Of a stretch of DNA of 14,410 nt, positions 7,465 to 14,039 are shown piece by piece (the first letter of the stretch is position 1; every line of letters starts with the position of its first letter). The notes under the pieces are model-generated. The model had not been told where the DNA came from. It saw only the letters and a program-made list of their open reading frames with translations, and did no database searches. The stretch is from positions 1 through 14,410 of the forward strand of contig CBDCEG010000023.1 of assembly GCA_965215775.1 (NCBI GenBank), written 5' to 3'. This DNA comes from CBDCEG01 sp965215775. GTDB taxonomy: Bacteria > Pseudomonadota > Gammaproteobacteria > Cardiobacteriales > Ostreibacteriaceae. The translations under genes and the position numbers were made by a program.

Positions 7465-7529
7465 TCATCAAAATATTTATCTCCTTTATCTTTTGGTGAT
7501 GCCGAGTTCTTTGAATTCGGTTTTTTTTT
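7465..7529 (+). ncRNA. Candidate small RNA with anti-Shine-Dalgarno loop
   Basis: Between a promoter-like sequence and a strong intrinsic terminator lies a segment of about 65 bases with no open frame. The first part can fold: CATCA (7466-7470) pairs with TGATG (7497-7501), helped by flanking AAAA/TTTT with a small bulge. That leaves a loop with CTCCTTTA (7481-7488), the exact complement of the ribosome-binding sequence TAAAGGAG. The second hairpin is the terminator with a nine-T tail, the kind of 3' end that binds Hfq. It fits a trans-acting regulator that blocks ribosome sites, but no known sRNA family was recognised. It could instead be the 3' untranslated region of the membrane-protein gene ending at 7369. 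The evidence is structural only. Confidence 0.35.
7502..7529 (+). terminator. Rho-independent terminator
   Basis: CCGAGTTC (7502-7509), loop TTT and GAATTCGG (7513-7520) form an 8-bp stem with one G-U pair, followed by nine T (7521-7529). It is the best-formed intrinsic terminator in the window and clearly works on the plus strand. It ends either the membrane-protein transcript or the candidate small RNA. Confidence 0.85.
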
Positions 7530-7641
7530 GCTTTTTTTCTAGGTTTTTTTTGACTATTTTGGGATAATTTTAGAGCTGTTTAGTATGCTATGTTTAAAGA
7601 TAATTTAATGATAATTTTATTTAAAACACAAGTTTAAAGCA

Positions 7642-7682
7642 TAAATTAAAAACATAAACTCAAAATATTAAATTAAAAACAT
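7642..7682. repeat. 14-base direct repeat in AT-rich intergenic DNA
   Basis: TAAATTAAAAACAT occurs exactly at 7642-7655 and 7669-7682, 27 bases apart, within the AT-rich stretch (7530-7698) between the terminator and the ruvX stop. No gene was seen in this stretch. Together with the promoter and terminator described for 7431-7529, this accounts for the gap 7370-7698. The repeat may be chance in low-complexity DNA. Confidence 0.4.
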
Positions 7683-7698
7683 CAAATTTAATTTTCAA

Positions 7699-8100
7699 CT
7701 AATTACTATCCATCCATCTTTCTAAAATAATAGCAGCAGCATAATCATCAATTTCCTTATTTGGGTTTGGTTTTTTATTACTTTCACGGCTTCTTTCTTT
7801 TGCCTGTTCTGAAGTATATGCTTCATTCTCCCTAAAAATTGGAATTAAATATATGTTTGATAATTTTTTTATAAAGTTTTCTATATTTTTTTCAAGAGGA
7901 TGTTTTGTCCCATCTTGTAACTCTGGCTTCCCTATTATTATTTTCTCAGGTTTCCAAGCTTTAAATATCAGCTCTATTTCTTGCCAAAGTTGTTCGTTAT
8001 TTTTAATAATAACAAGTGGTGTTGCCGTTTTTGTAATATTTTGTCCTGTTGCAAAGCCTAGTTTTTTATTTCCATAATCAATTCCAATTAGCACTGCCAT
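7699..8100 (-). CDS. ruvX: Putative pre-16S rRNA nuclease / Holliday junction resolvase-like YqgF
   Basis: RuvX (YqgF) is an RNase H-fold nuclease linked to 16S rRNA 5'-end maturation and, in some species, to Holliday junction resolution. The 133-residue protein has all family landmarks. IGIDYGNKKLGFA near the N-terminus carries catalytic Asp8. IIIGKPELQDGTKHP aligns with the VVGLPLNMDGT motif. RENEAYTSEQAKE corresponds to the usual DERxTTxxA motif, with Glu replacing Asp. EIDDYAAAIILERW supplies the C-terminal acidic residue (Asp118 or 119). Length is typical (about 135-150). It is the last gene of the yjdM-SLT-aat-ruvX cluster, starting three bases after the aat stop, so co-expression with aat is very likely. 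No clear terminator hairpin was found after it on this strand. Confidence 0.94.
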   Translation of the reverse strand: MAVLIGIDYGNKKLGFATGQNITKTATPLVIIKNNEQLWQEIELIFKAWKPEKIIIGKPELQDGTKHPLEKNIENFIKKLSNIYLIPIFRENEAYTSEQAKERSRESNKKPNPNKEIDDYAAAIILERWMDSN

Positions 8101-8103
8101 AAA

Positions 8104-8802
8104 TTACCCCAGATTATTCCATTTTTTATTTAATAGGATTTTGTTAGGTTTTAAGTCGTCTAAAATATCTTTAAAATAGTCTCTAATAATAGACTCAGAC
8201 CCCATACTTTTCAAATGTTCTGTTGGCATTTGGCAATCAATAAACTTGCAATTATTTGTAGCCAAAAATTGACTTAACTTTATAAGTGCAAATTTTGAAG
8301 CATTATTTTGTAAACTAAACATTGATTCTCCACAAAAAATATTTTTCACAAACACACCATAAAGACCGCCAACCAGATTATTATCATTATCAAAAACCTC
8401 AAAACTATGAGCTATTTTATTATTAAATAATTCAATATAAGCCTTTTGCATATCCGCAACTATCCAAGTTTCTTCCCGATTTTTCATTTTTTTGGAACAG
8501 TTTTTTATAATATCTTCAAAACAAGTATCTATTTTTAATTTAAATTTATCCTGTTTTATTATTTTTTTCATATTCTTAGATATATGAATATTGTCAGTTC
8601 TAATTATAGCTCTTTCGTATGGCGACCACCATAAAATAGGTAACTCTTCAAACCAAGGGAAAACCCCATTGTTATAGGCTGTTGTTAAGGTTGTTACAGA
8701 CAAATTACCACCAGTGCAAAGTAGTCCATCAGGGTCTTCTAAAGCTGTTGATATATTGGGAAATTCTAAAATATCTTGGCTAGGAAAGTTTATAATTTGC
8801 AC
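8104..8802 (-). CDS. aat: Leucyl/phenylalanyl-tRNA--protein transferase
   Basis: Aat adds Leu or Phe from tRNA to proteins with N-terminal Lys or Arg, marking them for ClpS/ClpAP degradation in the N-degron pathway. The 232-residue protein shows the family motifs in order: PDGLLCTGGNLS (about 24-35), NNGVFPWFEELPILWWSP (44-61), ISKNMKK (about 75), the central ETWIV and AHSFEV, then GGLYGVFVKNIFCGESMFS (about 144-162) and KFIDCQMPTEHLKSMGS. Length matches E. coli Aat (234). The start is GTG at 8802-8800, giving the usual short N-terminus (MQIINFPS). The upstream ribosome site is weak (AATAAAAA). It lies 32 bases after the SLT lipoprotein and three bases before ruvX. A working Aat implies ClpS/ClpA elsewhere in the genome. 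Confidence 0.96.
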   Translation of the reverse strand: MQIINFPSQDILEFPNISTALEDPDGLLCTGGNLSVTTLTTAYNNGVFPWFEELPILWWSPYERAIIRTDNIHISKNMKKIIKQDKFKLKIDTCFEDIIKNCSKKMKNREETWIVADMQKAYIELFNNKIAHSFEVFDNDNNLVGGLYGVFVKNIFCGESMFSLQNNASKFALIKLSQFLATNNCKFIDCQMPTEHLKSMGSESIIRDYFKDILDDLKPNKILLNKKWNNLG

Positions 8803-8834
8803 TTTTTATTATTTCTAAGTTTATTGCATAATAT

Positions 8835-9662
8835 TTAATAGTCTTCTAGCAAAATATCACTAGCTTCTTTAATATTTGGGTTATCTAATTTATCACTAAC
8901 TTCAGTTCCAACTTCTTCTTGATCAAAAACAGTATTTTCTTTGCTAATAAACACTTCTTTTTGTTTAGGTTTTGGCGTTATTTTTGGAATGATTTTTGGA
9001 ATAGCTTTTGGGGTTTCCTGTATTTTTTCAATCGGTTTTTTAACTCGTTTAGATACATAACTTTTATTTGAGCAAGAACTTAAATCTTGACGATATTTAT
9101 AAGCTCTTTTTCCTACTATTTTTGCAGTTTTAACTAACCAAGGTTTTTTTAAATAAGTTTTTTTTAAATAACCGCCCATTCCATCGTGATAAGCTAAGTA
9201 TTGCTCTCTTGCATTCCATTTAGAAACACCAGATTTTTGGTTATTTTTACTAACATACCAACCAATAAACCTAACTGCGTCTGGTAAGTTATCTCTATCT
9301 GCTCCAGATCTTCCAGTGGTTTGTTTATACCATTTCCAAGTTTTATCAAGAGCTTGAGGGAAGCCATAAGCACTTGATATTCTTCTTGTGCGGATGCCTA
9401 AAAAAGTTTTCTTTTTTGGTTTTGCATTATGTCTAAAACTAGATTCTTGATAAATAAAGGACATTATTAACTGTGGCGGAACACCATATTCATCATAGGC
9501 ATTATCAAATGCTTTTTTCCAAGTTTTGTGTCTATTATAAATATCACAAGCATTTTTAATTCCATTATGTGTTTTTGGTGCAGTTGAGCAACTAGCAAGT
9601 AAGGATATTACAAGCAATATAATTAGTTTATTTAGTGATATGTCCTTCATCTTTTTTTTCAT
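8835..9662 (-). CDS. SLT-domain lytic transglycosylase-like lipoprotein
   Basis: This is a predicted lytic transglycosylase, a muramidase-like enzyme that cleaves peptidoglycan glycan strands to form 1,6-anhydro ends. Of its 275 residues, the first 25 form a lipoprotein signal peptide with lipobox LLASC (Cys25; Cys21 if the second Met is the start). The SLT fold follows: PPQLIMSFIYQESSFRHNA with catalytic Glu73, then ISSAYGFPQALDKTW in place of the common GLMQ motif, then YLAYHDGMGGY in place of AYNAG. After about residue 200 comes a Lys/Pro-rich linker with repeated PK-I units (PKAIPKIIPKITPKPK), then an acidic tail ending ASDILLEDY. The linker could let the tail or catalytic domain reach through or along the wall. 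It starts 15 bases after the yjdM stop. The exact enzyme class (Mlt type) is not assignable. Confidence 0.87.
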   Translation of the reverse strand: MKKKMKDISLNKLIILLVISLLASCSTAPKTHNGIKNACDIYNRHKTWKKAFDNAYDEYGVPPQLIMSFIYQESSFRHNAKPKKKTFLGIRTRRISSAYGFPQALDKTWKWYKQTTGRSGADRDNLPDAVRFIGWYVSKNNQKSGVSKWNAREQYLAYHDGMGGYLKKTYLKKPWLVKTAKIVGKRAYKYRQDLSSCSNKSYVSKRVKKPIEKIQETPKAIPKIIPKITPKPKQKEVFISKENTVFDQEEVGTEVSDKLDNPNIKEASDILLEDY

Positions 9663-9677
9663 TCTATTATTATTTTT

Positions 9678-10238
9678 CTACATTTTTTTCAAAAACTTAG
9701 TTAATAAAACTATTCTAGTTCCATTCACTCGACCTTCAATTTGATCTGATTCATTTGTTAGTGAAATATTACGCACAGCAGTTCCTCTTTTTGCAGTAAA
9801 ACCTGCACCTTTAACCTGTAAATCTTTTATAATAGTTACGCTATCACCAGCTTCTAATTTAGTTCCATTACTATCCAAAGTTGGTGCTGTATCGTCATCA
9901 CTTCCCTGCTCTGCCCATTCTTTTTCATCATCTTCTAAGTAAATCATATCTAATAAATCCTGCGCCCAAGATTCTGATGATAGTTTTTTCAATACTCGGT
10001 AAGAAATAACTTTTATCGCAGGAACTTCACTCCAAATTTTATCATTTAAACAACGAAAATGATTAGCATCTAAATCCCCAGAGATTAATTGAGACTCACA
10101 GTTTTTGCAGATAAAAATTTCTTGAGCAAAGTTTAGTTTTGAATCAGACTCAACTTCAAAAACATTTAAATCTTCAGAAGAACTACATAGTTCACACTGG
10201 TTTCCACTTCTTTTTTCTAATGTATTTTGTATAGACAT
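9678..10238 (-). CDS. yjdM: PhnA/YjdM family zinc-ribbon protein
   Basis: YjdM, formerly called PhnA, is a small conserved protein with an N-terminal zinc ribbon and a C-terminal SH3-like domain. It was named after the phosphonate operon but is not phosphonoacetate hydrolase, and its biochemical role is unclear. The 186-residue protein has CxxC pairs Cys15/Cys18 and Cys44/Cys47 for zinc. The typical acidic linker DDDTAPTLDSNGTKLEAGDS leads into the C-terminal core (KDLQVKGAGFTAKRGTAVRN, then LTKFLKKM). It is longer than the roughly 110-residue E. coli form because of the mid-region (about 55-115, including EVPAIKVISYRVLKKLS), which is found in long versions of the family. The ATG has a good AAGGTG Shine-Dalgarno. 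It is the first gene of the minus-strand cluster and is divergent from pgsA. Confidence 0.9.
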   Translation of the reverse strand: MSIQNTLEKRSGNQCELCSSSEDLNVFEVESDSKLNFAQEIFICKNCESQLISGDLDANHFRCLNDKIWSEVPAIKVISYRVLKKLSSESWAQDLLDMIYLEDDEKEWAEQGSDDDTAPTLDSNGTKLEAGDSVTIIKDLQVKGAGFTAKRGTAVRNISLTNESDQIEGRVNGTRIVLLTKFLKKM

Positions 10239-10287
10239 TTTTGGTTCACCTTTTAAAATTATTTATTATTTAATGCTTCAAATAATA

Positions 10288-10293
10288 ATTATA
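10288..10293 (-). promoter_or_regulatory. Candidate -10 box for the yjdM cluster
   Basis: On the minus strand TATAAT reads 10293 to 10288, 50 bases upstream of the yjdM ATG. TAGTTA, 17 bases upstream, matches the -35 consensus at three of six positions. A 9-bp hairpin (TTATTATTT 10263-10271, AAATAATAA 10280-10288) lies in the predicted leader. The support is weak in AT-rich DNA. Confidence 0.3.
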
Positions 10294-10346
10294 ACTTAAA
10301 TTAAATTCCATAACTAAGAACTTCAGAGATTTATTACATTTTATTT

Positions 10347-10375
10347 TTGTAAAGTTTATGCATAGTATGTATAAT
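10347..10375 (+). promoter_or_regulatory. Sigma-70 type promoter for pgsA
   Basis: TTGTAA (10347-10352) and a perfect TATAAT (10370-10375) are separated by 17 bases, the optimal spacing. The predicted start near 10382 gives a leader of about 50 bases before the pgsA ATG. This is the best-supported promoter in the window for a protein gene. Confidence 0.6.
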
Positions 10376-10433
10376 TTACAATTATAGTTATAAATAAAAC
10401 TAACTTTTATAAACACTTATTTCTCAAACTAAA

Positions 10434-11015
10434 ATGAATCTAGCACTAAAATTAACAATATTTAGAATTATACTAATTCCTCTTTACCTTTTAATTTACT
10501 TTTTGCCCTTTGCTGGAAGCAACTGGGTTGCTTGGAGTATTTTTTCTATTGCTTCTGTTACTGATTTTTTTGATGGATATATTGCAAGGAAATACAACCA
10601 AAGTAGTAAATTAGGAGCAATGTTAGATCCGCTTGCTGATAAAGTTCTAATTACAGTAATTTTGATTTCAATTTTAGTAAAACATGCTGATGGAATTGCA
10701 GGAATTTATATAATGATTTGTGCATCAATTATGATTAGTAGAGAAATTATAATATCTACTTTGCGTGAGTTCATGTCTTCTTTAAACATAAATAACGCAG
10801 TTGCGGTGAAATATATTGGTAAAGTAAAAACCACTGTGCAAATATTTGCTTTGGGATTTTTGATTGTTTTTGATAAAACTTGGTTTATCCCAACTTATCA
10901 AATTGGTTATTTACTACTAGGTGCATCTACAGTTTTAACGATTTGGTCTATGTTTGATTATTTTAAAGCTGCTGGAAAAGCTCTTAAAGAAAATAATATT
11001 AATTTGTATAAATAA
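10434..11015 (+). CDS. pgsA: CDP-diacylglycerol--glycerol-3-phosphate 3-phosphatidyltransferase
   Basis: PgsA is an inner-membrane enzyme that joins CDP-diacylglycerol and glycerol-3-phosphate to give phosphatidylglycerol phosphate, the committed step to phosphatidylglycerol and cardiolipin. The 193-residue protein has a perfect CDP-alcohol phosphatidyltransferase signature, D-x2-DG-x2-AR-x8-G-x3-D-x3-D, at Asp44, Asp47-Gly48, Ala51-Arg52, Gly61, Asp65 and Asp69 (DFFDGYIARKYN then GAMLDPLADK). NLALKLTIFRIILIPLY at the N-terminus and the later SREIIISTLREFMSS segment favour PgsA over PssA. Several hydrophobic helices fit the six-helix family fold, and length is typical (about 180-195). The promoter at 10347-10375 probably drives it. 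The ribosome site is poor. trmL follows 21 bases downstream on the same strand. Confidence 0.94.
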   Translation: MNLALKLTIFRIILIPLYLLIYFLPFAGSNWVAWSIFSIASVTDFFDGYIARKYNQSSKLGAMLDPLADKVLITVILISILVKHADGIAGIYIMICASIMISREIIISTLREFMSSLNINNAVAVKYIGKVKTTVQIFALGFLIVFDKTWFIPTYQIGYLLLGASTVLTIWSMFDYFKAAGKALKENNINLYK

Positions 11016-11036
11016 AAACTATTTAGAATTTATAAA

Positions 11037-11501
11037 ATGGTCAATATAGCCCTTTATCAACCAAAAATACCAGGAAATACAGGAAGTATTATTCGCTTTT
11101 GTGCAAATACTGATATTTCATTGCATCTAATTCACCCACTTGGGTTTTCTTGGGACGATACTAAACTAAAGCGAGCTGGGCTAGACTATTCTGAGTTTGC
11201 AAATATTACACACTATGAAAATTGGAATGATTTTATAACTAAAACTAAATCTAAAAATCACTATATAATAACAACTAAAGCAACAAAATTACTGCAAAAT
11301 TCTAGTTTTAAAAGAGATGATTTTCTAATATTTGGCTCTGAAGACTCAGGAATTTGCCCAAATGATATGCAAGCTGTGAGTAATGAAAACTGGATTAGAG
11401 TCCCAATGGTAAAACATTCACGAAGTATGAACTTAGCAAACACCGTTTCTATAGTTGGGTTTGAGGCTTTGAGACAAGTTGGGTTGAATCACCTTGGTTA
11501 A
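11037..11501 (+). CDS. trmL: tRNA (cytidine/uridine(34)-2'-O)-methyltransferase TrmL
   Basis: TrmL is a small SPOUT-class methyltransferase. It uses S-adenosylmethionine to methylate the ribose of wobble position 34 in certain leucine tRNAs, and it acts as a dimer in the cytoplasm. The 154-residue protein shows all three SPOUT motifs. The N-terminal one is YQPKIPGNTGSIIRFCANT (about 7-25), with LIHPLGF after it. The second is LIFGSEDSGIC (98-107). The third is the C-terminal knot segment RVPMVKHSRSMNLANTVSIV (121-140), in which the Ser-x-Asn-Leu-Ala pattern stands for SLNLS. Length matches E. coli TrmL (157), and the absence of an extra RNA-binding domain separates it from TrmH/RlmB. It lies 21 bases after pgsA and is probably in the same operon. 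Confidence 0.95.
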   Translation: MVNIALYQPKIPGNTGSIIRFCANTDISLHLIHPLGFSWDDTKLKRAGLDYSEFANITHYENWNDFITKTKSKNHYIITTKATKLLQNSSFKRDDFLIFGSEDSGICPNDMQAVSNENWIRVPMVKHSRSMNLANTVSIVGFEALRQVGLNHLG

Positions 11502-11562
11502 GAAATATAAACAAAGAAGAAATAAAAAACAATTTAAACTTTAATAAACTTAAGAGGAAAAA

Positions 11563-11811
11563 ATGAAAAATAAAAAACATATAAATATAATAGCTTTATC
11601 TATATTATTATCAGGAATTACTTTAGGTTGTAGCTCTTATAGAACTGATTATAGAATAGAAACTACTGATGGTGATAGATTTTACTCAACAAAAAAACCA
11701 AAGTTAAATAAAAGCTCAAAACAATACACAATAAAAGATTTAGACGGAAATGTTTATAACTTAAAGCAGGGTTCTATCCATAAAATAGAAACTTACAGGC
11801 ATAAAAAATAA
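11563..11811 (+). CDS. YgdI/YgdR-like small lipoprotein
   Basis: This 82-residue protein has a signal peptide (about 8-22, INIIALSILLSGITLG) ending at a lipobox that gives Cys23 (TLGCSS). It is therefore predicted to be exported and lipid-anchored. The mature part (YRIETTDGDRF, TKKPKLNKSSKQYTIKDLDG, QGSIHKIETY) fits the YgdI/YgdR (DUF903) family: a small SH3-like beta barrel with a 'T-x-D-G' strand near the start and 'D-x-x-G-N' before the final strand. The function of this family is not known. The ATG has a strong AAGAGGA Shine-Dalgarno, better than most genes here, which suggests high expression. It begins 61 bases after trmL and is followed at once by two tandem hairpins, so it is either the end of the pgsA operon or a short unit of its own. 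Confidence 0.85.
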   Translation: MKNKKHINIIALSILLSGITLGCSSYRTDYRIETTDGDRFYSTKKPKLNKSSKQYTIKDLDGNVYNLKQGSIHKIETYRHKK

Positions 11812-11840
11812 AACTAAAACCAAACCTTTTTTTAGTTTTA
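11809..11840 (+). terminator. AT-only hairpin after the YgdR-like lipoprotein
   Basis: TAAAACTAAAA (11809-11819) and TTTTAGTTTTA (11830-11840) are perfect 11-bp inverted copies around a ten-base loop. The left arm begins at the lipoprotein stop codon. The stem has only one G-C pair, so it is probably weaker than the hairpin just after it and may assist it. Confidence 0.45.
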
Positions 11841-11842
11841 AT

Positions 11843-11873
11843 AAAAAGACTAGCTCATCTGTTAGTCTTTTTT
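11843..11873. terminator. Bidirectional terminator shared by lipoprotein and EIIC-EAL genes
   Basis: AAAAAGACTA (11843-11852) and TAGTCTTTTT (11863-11872) are perfect inverted copies around a ten-base loop. Each arm gives a T-run on one of the two strands. The EIIC-EAL stop codon (11862-11864) lies at the edge of the right arm, so the last codons of that gene are not part of the stem but its terminator starts at its stop. Placement between convergent genes fits a two-way terminator. Confidence 0.75.
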
Positions 11874-13867
11874 ATCTTTTATTTTATATGCTAATTTATA
11901 ACGATAATTTGTTCTTATCTGCTCTTTAACCTCTTTAAGAGGAATTGCTTTTGAGTAAAGCCAGCCTTGTAAATAATCAACTCCTGCTTCAATCACTTGT
12001 CTTTCGTGTTCCTTAGTCTCAACTCCCTCAGCAACTATCTTAAACCCTAAGCTTTTACATAATTGACATATGTTTATATATAAGTTAATTGATTTTTCAT
12101 CTCTTCCTAGTAGTAAGGTTCTATCAATTTTTATTGTAGTAACATCTATTTTAGTCAAAAGAGATATATTTGAAAAACCAGAACCAAAATCATCCACAGA
12201 AGTATTTATTCCTATTTTTCTCAATCTTTTTATAGCTTCATTTACTTGTTTGGACTTACCTGCAAATGATTCTTCTATAATTTCAACTTCAACATTATAA
12301 TGTGAAAGCATAGATATTACTTTATCCATATAATCACTACTTTGCACTGTTACTGGAAATAGATTAAAGCTGAATTCTTTATCATTACTATAACTTTGCC
12401 TAGAAAGATCTAATAAGTCTGTAGATAACTTATTTGCAACAAGAGTGTCAATACTTTGCTTAACAATAGGCTCATCTAATTTTAATATACTTGGAGTCAT
12501 AATCAAACCATCTCTTGTTTCTCTTAATAAAGCTTCATAACCAACTATCTCTCCTGTTTTTGCATCTATTTTGGGCTGATAATGTAAGAATAATAAGTTT
12601 ATATCAGATAGTGCTTTTTTGATGTTGTATGTGCTTTTTAGCCTATACTCCATTAGGCTTGCATAGTTAAATTCTAAGTTCACTTTGGCATCATTTACTA
12701 AGTTAAATTTATTTTGCAAATCATTATAGTAATTATCTTGAGAATACATATGTTCAGCTTTTTTCACAAAAAACATATATATATAAACACTCATAATCAA
12801 AAGGAATGCTTGTAATATTACACCTTTAAAGCCAAAGAATAAGAATCCATTAATAAATATTGGGATTATCCAAGCATTTTCTATTCCAGCAGATTCAGAG
12901 GCAGTAATAAACCCTAAATCAAATGCAAAATATGAAATTAATAAGTTTAATACAGGAACAAATACAAAGGGTAAAAAGTAAAACCTATTAAATGCAATAG
13001 GTAAACCATAAATTATAACTTCATTAATATTAAATATTGCAAATGGTATTGCTATTTTCGCTACTTTTTTAGCCTCTTTATTCTTTTTCACCAAAAGTAT
13101 TGCTATAACTAAAGCTAATGTAGCTCCAGAACCACCAAAAACAACAAATATATTAAAAAAATCAGAGGTTATAACATTATTAAAATACTCTCTTTGTAAT
13201 ACTCAGCACTAAAGGCTGCTTGATGAGCAATAGATCCATGAATTCCTATAAACCAAAATAAGTGAATAACAACTGTTCCAAATAGTAACTGAATAAAGGT
13301 AGATTGAGAGGAAATAGATTTAGACAAACCAAAAAGCTCAAAAATATTTAAATTCTTAAATATAAAAACACCTAGTAGGATAATAATAATATATATAGGA
13401 ATAAACCTTAAAGAGTCATTTAAATAGTGGCTTATTATACTTATAGATTTATCAGCCCTTAGAAAGAATTTTCTAATAAATAAAGTGCTATATATTGTAA
13501 ACATAGGAATTGAAATCATACTAAAATTAGCATTTGCAGTTGCCCTACTCTCTACCATTGGCATTCCCTGAGAAAATATAAATATTATTATGGCCAAGTT
13601 TGTTGTTGCAATTCTTGGTAAGTTATTATTTTTTGATAGAACTAAAGACAAGGCAATTGTTGTCAGTAAAGGATATAATGAATTTAAAAGAATGTTAGTG
13701 TTTTTTATAAACAACACTAATGAGCTTTGTGCATATTCAGGGAAATACCCAAAAACAAATAATACCAAAGTAGATACAGCCGTTAATACCCAAAAAGGTA
13801 TTAAATCTATAAAGGCCTCCCTTAAGGAAATTAGTAATATACTTGCGTGTGTGTTTTGTTTAATCAT
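11862..13867 (-). CDS. PTS EIIC (chitobiose/cellobiose type) fused to EAL c-di-GMP phosphodiesterase, frameshifted
   Basis: The N-terminal ~370 residues are a Lac/Cel-type PTS EIIC membrane domain and the rest is an EAL domain that hydrolyses cyclic di-GMP. EIIC landmarks include FIGIHGS (His about 210), FVVFGGSGATLAL, and FNINEVIIYGLPIAFN. The His and Glu correspond to sugar-site residues in characterised chitobiose EIIC proteins. The EAL part keeps the catalytic set: EALLR, the Asn in FSFNLFP, the Glu in EVEIIEES, DDFGSGFS, KID, AEGVE and LQGWLYS. It is therefore probably an active phosphodiesterase. The frame breaks near 13187-13195 at CTCTCT. Removing two bases or adding one joins EYYKE to YFNNVITSDFFNIFVVF and gives about 667 residues. 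The ATG at 13867 has no good ribosome site, and an in-frame TAA precedes it. No EIIA or EIIB gene is nearby, which favours sugar sensing over transport. Confidence 0.88.
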
Positions 13868-14039
13868 TGTATTATTTGATTATAATAAAAATATAATAGG
13901 TAATATTCCAATAATACTCCAAGCATTAAGCTTTTACAATATAAATTACTGGCTAAAACACTGATAGCAAAGGGATTAAAAGCTTTCTTATTACAAATAC
14001 ACTTTTATTGAATATATTTTTTAAATTAAATTCAAACAC

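Noticed and set aside
7370..7700. tRNA gene or attachment site in the longest gap
   Set aside because: No cloverleaf, no CCA-like end and no T-loop GTTC-A pattern were found. The gap is explained by promoter, hairpins and AT-rich spacer.
12070..12300. Forward open frame opposite the EAL domain
   Set aside because: It is antisense to the conserved EIIEES to KIDRTLL segment of the EAL domain and has no ribosome site.
13590..13964. Forward open frame of 124 codons opposite the EIIC domain
   Set aside because: It overlaps a clear EIIC domain on the other strand. The translated sequence has no recognisable domain.
13868..13985. Possible N-terminal extension of the EIIC-EAL protein in another frame (NPFAISVLASNLYC)
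   Set aside because: It would need another frameshift. The sequence does not resemble EIIC N-termini, and the main frame has a TAA just before the ATG. EIIC similarity already starts near residue 8 of the chosen start.
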